Shown piece after piece: positions 7,285 through 10,737 of a DNA stretch of 10,737 bases. Origin of the DNA: Saprospiraceae bacterium. GTDB lineage: Bacteria > Bacteroidota > Bacteroidia > Chitinophagales > Saprospiraceae. The translations under genes were made by a program, and so were the position numbers. The stretch spans positions 1 through 10,737 of the forward strand of contig JAHDCE010000046.1 of assembly GCA_020630045.1 (NCBI GenBank), written 5' to 3'. Position 1 is the stretch's first letter. Each line of letters opens with the position of its first letter. The notes beneath the pieces were generated by a model, which searched no databases, was not told the origin of the DNA, and saw nothing but the letters and a program-made list of their open reading frames with translations.

Positions 7285-7292
7285 TACCTTTG
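7285..7292 (+). promoter_or_regulatory. Candidate -7 promoter element for the CotH-family gene
   Basis: TACCTTTG matches the Bacteroidota -7 consensus TAnnTTTG exactly and sits in the 180-nt gap between the rhomboid and CotH-family genes. Transcription starting a few bases downstream would give a leader of roughly 140 nt before the CotH start. No convincing TTTG -33 box is present at the usual spacing (the nearest TTG, at 7253-7255, is too far), so the call is moderate. Confidence 0.45.
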
Positions 7293-7322
7293 TACTGGAC
7301 AGAGCGATTTTTATGCAGTTCA

Positions 7323-7442
7323 ATGTTAACTTATATTAAAATTCGCCGTTCACTTATGGATTTCGGGCGCAGCTCGGTCTTTTTGATAATATTGAAGGGG
7401 AAATTTCCGTCAAGAAAAAAGACGAAATCATGTTATCTATGA
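7323..7442 (+). CDS. Possible 39-residue leader ORF
   Basis: This short ORF begins at an ATG in the leader of the CotH-family gene and ends with a TGA that overlaps the ATG at 7439 (ATGA, 7439-7442). The product is basic, starts MLTYIKIRRSL, and has a short hydrophobic run (SVFLIIL) followed by KGKFPSRKKTKS. I recognise no family. The stop/start overlap would fit a translationally coupled leader peptide, but an ORF of this size can arise by chance. Confidence 0.2.
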   Translation: MLTYIKIRRSLMDFGRSSVFLIILKGKFPSRKKTKSCYL

Positions 7443-9022
7443 AGAAAAACATTACACTTGTCATTTTGGGGTTGTTATTGTGTTGTGGATTGTCAGGACA
7501 AGACCTTTATGATTTGAATCGAGTTCAAGAATTGAAAATCTATTTCAAGGAGGCAGACTGGGATGTGAAACTGGATTCACTCAAACAACTCAAGACCAAG
7601 CAAAGGATGGTGGCCGATGTCAAACTCAATGGTTTGACCTACAAGGACTGTGGCGTTCGATTCAAGGGAAACAGTTCTTACAATAGCGCTAGGAAAGTAT
7701 TCGGTCGAAAGCTTCCGCTGAATATCAAATCCGATTTTGTGGATTCGACCCAAACCTTCAAAGGCGGATATACTTCCTTGAAACTGGCGAACGGATTCCG
7801 CGACCCCAGTTTTGTCCGTGAGGTATTGTCTTATGAAATCGCCCGGAAATACCTGCCCGCTCCCAAAGCCAATTTTATCCATGTCTATATCAATGACAAA
7901 TATTATGGCCTTTATACGAGCGTCGAATCCATCAACGAAAAATTCATGAAAGATCACTTTGGGGACGAACAAACGACCTTGATAAAATGTGATCCGGAGT
8001 ATGGTATCAAACCTCCGTCGGGTTGCCCCAAAAATGCCATGAAAGCCACACTGGAGTTCATGGGTTTTGATTCCTTGTGTTATGAGGTGACTTATGAAAC
8101 CAAATCCGATGCCACGGATTACAAGGGTTTGATTCAATTGACCAAAAGGCTTAAGGACAATCCACAGAAAGCAAAAGAAATTTTGAATGTGGACCGTGCT
8201 TTATGGATGTTGGCTTACAATAATGTCCTAGTGAACTTGGACAGTTATACCGGTCGCTTGTCCCACAACTATTATATGGCAAAAGATGATGCCGGTCGTT
8301 GGAATCCCTTGATCTGGGATTTGAACCTAAGTTTTGGAGGTTTTACTTTCGATGGAACCGGCAAGCCTTTGGACGCAAAAGGACTACAAGAAATGAGTCC
8401 GTTTTTGCATTACAAAAACAAAGAACGTCCACTCATCCACAAGTTATTGACCATTGATCGCAACCGCCGGATTTATATTGCGCACATGCGCACGATACTG
8501 AACGAAAACTTCAAGAACGGACAATATTATAGTCGGGCTACTCAAATCCAACGAACGGTCGATTCCGCTGTTCGGAATGATGATAGCAAGTTTTATTCTT
8601 ACAATTCTTTTAAGGACAATTTGACCAAATCCAGCAAGGCGGGCAAGGCTACGATTATCGGTTTGAAAGAATTAATGGAGCCTAGGACGAAATTTCTTTT
8701 GAATCATCCGGTACTTCAAAAAACTCCGCCTAAAATCTCCTCGGTACAAGGACGGAAAAAGGGTGATAAGATCGTAGTGAATGCAAGGGTTGAAAATGCG
8801 ACGAAAGTATTCGTCGCTTACCGTTCGGGTGACGTCGGTTATTTCAAAAAGAAAATCATGAAGGACGATGGCGCTAGCCAAGACTATCAGGCGGGCGACC
8901 AATTTTATGGTGTAGAATTGGATGCGATTCCTAATATGCAATATTATATCCTTTCGGAAAATGATGATGCGGCCATGTTACATCCTGAAAGGGCGGAATA
9001 TGAGTTTTTGGAAGTGAAGTGA
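7439..9022 (+). CDS. Secreted CotH kinase family protein
   Basis: CotH-type proteins are atypical protein-kinase-fold enzymes; the founding Bacillus member phosphorylates spore-coat proteins. I chose the ATG at 7439 (527 residues) because it gives a clean signal peptide (MKKN, hydrophobic run, LSGQ near residue 21, cleavage near SG/Q). An in-frame ATG at 7430 would add three residues. Counting from the chosen start, family blocks are GVRFKGNSSY (72-81), the core KLPLNIKSDF (91-100), SLKLANGFRDPSFVRE (113-128), NDKYYGLYTSVESINEKF (152-169), then RALWMLAYNNVLVNLDSY (253-270) with D268 and HNYYMAKDDAGRWNPLIWDL (276-295) with the metal-binding-type Asp of WDLN (D294). Residues about 430-527 form a beta-rich C-terminal domain with AEYEFLEV at the end; there is no obvious type IX sorting domain or membrane anchor, so a periplasmic or exported location is likely. 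Substrates are unknown. Confidence 0.88.
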   Translation: MKKNITLVILGLLLCCGLSGQDLYDLNRVQELKIYFKEADWDVKLDSLKQLKTKQRMVADVKLNGLTYKDCGVRFKGNSSYNSARKVFGRKLPLNIKSDFVDSTQTFKGGYTSLKLANGFRDPSFVREVLSYEIARKYLPAPKANFIHVYINDKYYGLYTSVESINEKFMKDHFGDEQTTLIKCDPEYGIKPPSGCPKNAMKATLEFMGFDSLCYEVTYETKSDATDYKGLIQLTKRLKDNPQKAKEILNVDRALWMLAYNNVLVNLDSYTGRLSHNYYMAKDDAGRWNPLIWDLNLSFGGFTFDGTGKPLDAKGLQEMSPFLHYKNKERPLIHKLLTIDRNRRIYIAHMRTILNENFKNGQYYSRATQIQRTVDSAVRNDDSKFYSYNSFKDNLTKSSKAGKATIIGLKELMEPRTKFLLNHPVLQKTPPKISSVQGRKKGDKIVVNARVENATKVFVAYRSGDVGYFKKKIMKDDGASQDYQAGDQFYGVELDAIPNMQYYILSENDDAAMLHPERAEYEFLEVK

Positions 9023-9157
9023 TTGTTCCTTTTTCAAACGACTTAATTTCGAGTATATAAATCAATATTACCTGATTTTTCAAATGGTTGTTATCAATAT
9101 CAATGGTATAGCGGAGGTAAGTATCCGGCCATAAATAATCAGGGAATGTGCTTTAAT

Positions 9158-9165
9158 TATCTTCG
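9158..9165 (+). promoter_or_regulatory. Weak candidate -7 element for the small Cys-rich gene
   Basis: TATCTTCG differs from the Bacteroidota TAnnTTTG consensus at one base and lies 38 nt ahead of the ATG at 9204. A -33 element is not apparent. The rest of the 181-nt gap from 9023 shows no terminator hairpin or gene that I can support. Confidence 0.25.
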
Positions 9166-9180
9166 TTATATTGTAATAAC

Positions 9181-9200
9181 AAACCAAACCAAACCAAACC
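9181..9200 (+). repeat. Pentanucleotide tandem repeat (AAACC)x4 in the 5' leader
   Basis: Four perfect copies of AAACC occupy this stretch, followed by AAA and then the ATG of the Cys-rich small protein. The preceding bases (ATAAC) could be a decayed copy. The array fills the ribosome-footprint region, so a change in copy number would alter the leader by 5-nt steps. Confidence 0.9.
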
Positions 9201-9203
9201 AAA

Positions 9204-9404
9204 ATGAAATCACTTACTTCTTTTCAAAAAATCAAAATTGCGATAGCCCTTGCCGGACTTCTTTTCACCTTTGTTCATATCTATTTGAATAAACAAGACC
9301 GTATGCGTTGTATGGAACAACTGAAAAATTGCGACCAACTGGTTTCTTATGAATATGACGCCGGTTTTTTAGGTTGTGGAACTTGTAAATTAGAATGCGA
9401 ATAA
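9204..9404 (+). CDS. Small membrane-anchored Cys-rich protein of unknown function
   Basis: I do not recognise a family for this 66-residue protein. It has a basic N-terminus (MKSLTSFQKIK), one hydrophobic segment at about 12-27, and a tail with five cysteines (C36, C43, C58, C61, C65), the last three in the compact GCGTCKLECE ending. The hydrophobic segment is either an uncleaved anchor or a signal peptide; either way the Cys-rich part would probably face the periplasm, where it could form disulfides or bind metal. Its stop is only 3 nt from the end of the convergent FkbM gene. Coding status rests on the sensible start, the membrane segment and the patterned cysteines. Confidence 0.6.
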   Translation: MKSLTSFQKIKIAIALAGLLFTFVHIYLNKQDRMRCMEQLKNCDQLVSYEYDAGFLGCGTCKLECE

Positions 9405-9407
9405 TGA

Positions 9408-10170
9408 CTATTTGACAAGCCTTGTTTTGAGGATGTTTAAATCCTTTGGGCGGATAATGTCTTTTTTGATACACAGAAAATTAATTCGGAATTCGAATAC
9501 ATGGTAGATTTCCTTCAAGAAATCAATGGAATCTTGTTTTTCCGAATCACTTAAATTGCAAAATTCAAAATTGATAATCGCCGGTTGATATTTGGAGAGA
9601 TTCAATTGGGATAAGATTTTCCAATCATACCCCTCGGCATCGATAATGAATAAATCCAATCCATCGATTTTATTTTTCTGGAACAATTGCTCCAAGGTCA
9701 TGCAATTCACTTCGATGCCGGTGACATAGTCGTTCAGTTTTCCTTTGGACAATTTGGGGATATGGTTTTTGTCAAAAGAACCGATTTGACGATATTTTTC
9801 TGACAAATTCGGAATTTCGGAAAAGGCCGCCTCATTTACTGTATAAAACAGTTGATTTGTCCCATTGGCATTGATGCCCGCGTTCTCAAATATGAACCTG
9901 GATTCTTCTCCGTAATTCTGTTTCAGTACCTCAAAGATTGATGGGACGGGTTCAACGAATAATACATTCCAGCGGGTGTTTTTTTTTGACGCGCGCATAA
10001 ATCGGGTCACCGCTGATTCCATCATTCGAGCTGATTTGTACGACCGATTTATTTTGATTCTGAATATACCGGTCAATCCAATACCCGGCTGAATGAATAG
10101 GTTTGAAAATAAAAAAGTAGACCTTCTTGACGAATGGTATATTTTTGGCGATTGATTTTAGTGAGGGCAT
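9408..10170 (-). pseudogene. FkbM family methyltransferase, frame broken at an A9 tract
   Basis: Two minus-strand frames together encode one FkbM-type SAM-dependent methyltransferase. The first (ATG at 10170) gives the N-terminus and the SAM motif VVQISSNDGISGDP, then terminates after KKKHPLECIIR. The second frame carries the rest, from NTRWNVLFVEPVPSIFEVL to the stop at 9408. The switch point is a run of nine A on the coding strand (9987-9979). With eight A the sequence reads ARVKKNTRWNVLFVEP without a break and gives 253 residues, with motif I at 43-56, VEP at 72-74 and IIDAEGYDWKIL at 175-186. Family members O-methylate sugars of glycans or small molecules. It is unclear whether the extra base is a real mutation, a slippage-controlled switch, or a sequencing error. 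A short second ORF opens at 10076 and could give only an N-truncated protein lacking motif I. Confidence 0.8.
9979..9987 (-). repeat. Nine-base homopolymer (A9 on the coding strand) at the FkbM frameshift
   Basis: A run of nine T on the plus strand lies exactly where the methyltransferase reading frame changes. Eight (or eleven) bases would restore one continuous ORF. Tracts of this length are prone to replication slippage and, on A runs, to RNA polymerase slippage. Confidence 0.9.
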
Positions 10171-10203
10171 AAAAATTATCTGGCTCTTAATTTTGAGTAT
10201 ACC

Positions 10204-10220
10204 TGTTCATCCACTGAACA
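10204..10220. promoter_or_regulatory. Inverted repeat between divergent genes, operator-like
   Basis: TGTTCA-TCCAC-TGAACA is a perfect 6-bp inverted repeat with a 5-nt spacer, so the half-site centres are 11 bp apart, about one helical turn. It lies 34 nt upstream of the FkbM start on one side and 11 nt upstream of the 10231 ORF on the other. No poly-T run follows on either strand, which argues against a terminator. A dimeric regulator site is possible; chance is not excluded. Confidence 0.35.
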
Positions 10221-10230
10221 AGACGAATAT

Positions 10231-10341
10231 ATGAAAAAGATAAAATACGAACTGTACAAATATCAAAACTATATAGAAAGTGTCCTGCTTTACAGTGCTT
10301 TCCTGTTTTTCGTTTTTTTCATAATTGAAATATTTGAATGA
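10231..10341 (+). CDS. Possible 36-residue single-pass membrane protein
   Basis: An ATG at 10231 opens a 36-residue ORF beginning MKKIKYELYKYQNYIESV and continuing into one hydrophobic segment rich in Phe, Leu and Ile (about 17-34), ending EIFE. The basic N-terminus and following hydrophobic helix resemble a small inner-membrane protein, but no family is recognised. It ends 37 nt before the ATG at 10379 of the next membrane protein, on the same strand, so the two may form a pair. Fusion by frameshift is unlikely, because the downstream frame is closed by a TAA at 10322-10324 and the 17-nt overlap has no homopolymer. Confidence 0.4.
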   Translation: MKKIKYELYKYQNYIESVLLYSAFLFFVFFIIEIFE

Positions 10342-10378
10342 AATAGACACCGGTCTTCATTTGATTCGCTCTGACTTT

Positions 10379-10720
10379 ATGATATACTATATCATTGGAT
10401 CTACACTATTGGGTTTGTTTTCCTCTATCGCCCATGTTTATATCATCAAGGTAAAGAAAATTGTCCTTGTGAAATTCATCCATAAATCTAGCTATTATGT
10501 GCTGATTTGCGGTTTCTTTTTTATTCCATTATTGTTCTATTTCGGTGAATTTAAAATTATGTACAGGCAATATTATTTTAACTATGTGTTCTGTATCTTG
10601 TTTGCTTGTATGAACCTTAGAATATATATCGGTAACTTTGTTGCAGATGCGGAGGAGATAAAAGATGAAGATGTACTAGATGCACATTTGACGCATAATA
10701 AAAAGAAAAATCTCTTTTAA
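10379..10720 (+). CDS. Small multi-pass membrane protein of unknown function
   Basis: This 113-residue protein, from the ATG at 10379, has three predicted membrane segments at about 1-23, 39-56 and 66-85, separated by basic stretches (KVKK, KFIHK). An acidic then basic cytoplasmic-type tail follows (AEEIKDEDVLDAH, NKKKNLF). An upstream in-frame TTG at 10325 would add 18 mostly polar residues, but the ATG falls right at the first hydrophobic segment and seems the better start. I recognise no family and no catalytic motif. The stop is 17 nt from the right edge. Confidence 0.6.
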   Translation: MIYYIIGSTLLGLFSSIAHVYIIKVKKIVLVKFIHKSSYYVLICGFFFIPLLFYFGEFKIMYRQYYFNYVFCILFACMNLRIYIGNFVADAEEIKDEDVLDAHLTHNKKKNLF

Positions 10721-10737
10721 ATAAATTTCAGATAACA

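Noticed and set aside
7577..8137. 186-codon minus-strand ORF inside the CotH gene
   Set aside because: It is antisense to a clear CotH kinase core; the translation has no recognisable motif and is a by-product of codon usage in the sense gene.
9415..9425. Short inverted repeat ACAAG-C-CTTGT followed by T residues, considered as a terminator
   Set aside because: The stem can be only about 4 bp with a realistic loop, and it lies inside the 3' end of the FkbM gene; too weak to call.
10231..10720. The two small membrane ORFs as one frameshifted gene
   Set aside because: The second frame is closed by a TAA at 10322-10324, so a switch would have to happen in 10325-10341, where there is no homopolymer or slippery run.
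1..10737. CRISPR arrays, tRNA or rRNA genes, insertion sequences, phage or integrase signatures
   Set aside because: I found no spaced direct repeats, no tRNA-like cloverleaf, no transposase motif and no terminal inverted repeats; the only tandem repeat is the AAACC array.

Overview
The window reads as a chromosomal stretch from a member of the Bacteroidota. The evidence is that start codons lack purine-rich Shine-Dalgarno sequences, at least two intergenic regions carry the phylum's -7 promoter element TAnnTTTG (TACATTTG at 1767-1760 on the minus strand, TACCTTTG at 7285-7292), and the gene content (CotH kinase, FkbM methyltransferase, N-extended Nudix protein) is common in that phylum. Finer placement is not supported by what I can see. 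Strand and family calls come from reading the translated sequence only.

Layout. (1) Minus strand, 1-1709: pyrE (orotate phosphoribosyltransferase) followed 15 nt later by an M42-family metallo-aminopeptidase that runs off the left edge. (2) Plus strand, 1763-2380: an N-terminally extended Nudix hydrolase, divergent from pyrE. (3) Plus strand, 2424-6462: a compact five-gene photolyase/flavin cassette. Its genes are a cryptochrome/photolyase-family protein, a flavin reductase, a 44-residue DUF2256 zinc-knuckle protein, a second photolyase-related protein of the FeS-BCP/PhrB type, and a TIGR03643-type small basic protein. Two junctions are ATGA overlaps and the other two gaps are 12 and 3 nt, so it looks like one translationally coupled operon. 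(4) 6528-7256: rhomboid-family intramembrane protease. (5) 7439-9022: secreted CotH-kinase-family protein behind a likely promoter and a short leader. (6) 9204-9404: a small membrane-anchored Cys-rich protein preceded by a pentanucleotide tandem repeat. (7) Minus strand 10170-9408: an FkbM-type methyltransferase whose frame is broken at a nine-base homopolymer. (8) 10231-10720: two small predicted membrane proteins of unknown function.

The most interesting part is the photolyase cassette. The second photolyase keeps the lesion-site residues of PhrB-type prokaryotic (6-4) photolyases but has lost all four cysteines that normally hold the [4Fe-4S] cluster. The first photolyase-like protein departs from the classical class I enzyme at the residue next to flavin N5 (His instead of Asn) and at two of the three electron-transfer tryptophans. 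With a flavin reductase and two conserved small proteins of unknown function in the same transcript, the cassette looks like a light-dependent DNA-repair or light-sensing unit in which flavin reduction may be handled enzymatically. That functional reading is inference. A second point of interest is the FkbM gene, where an A9 tract could act as an on/off switch.
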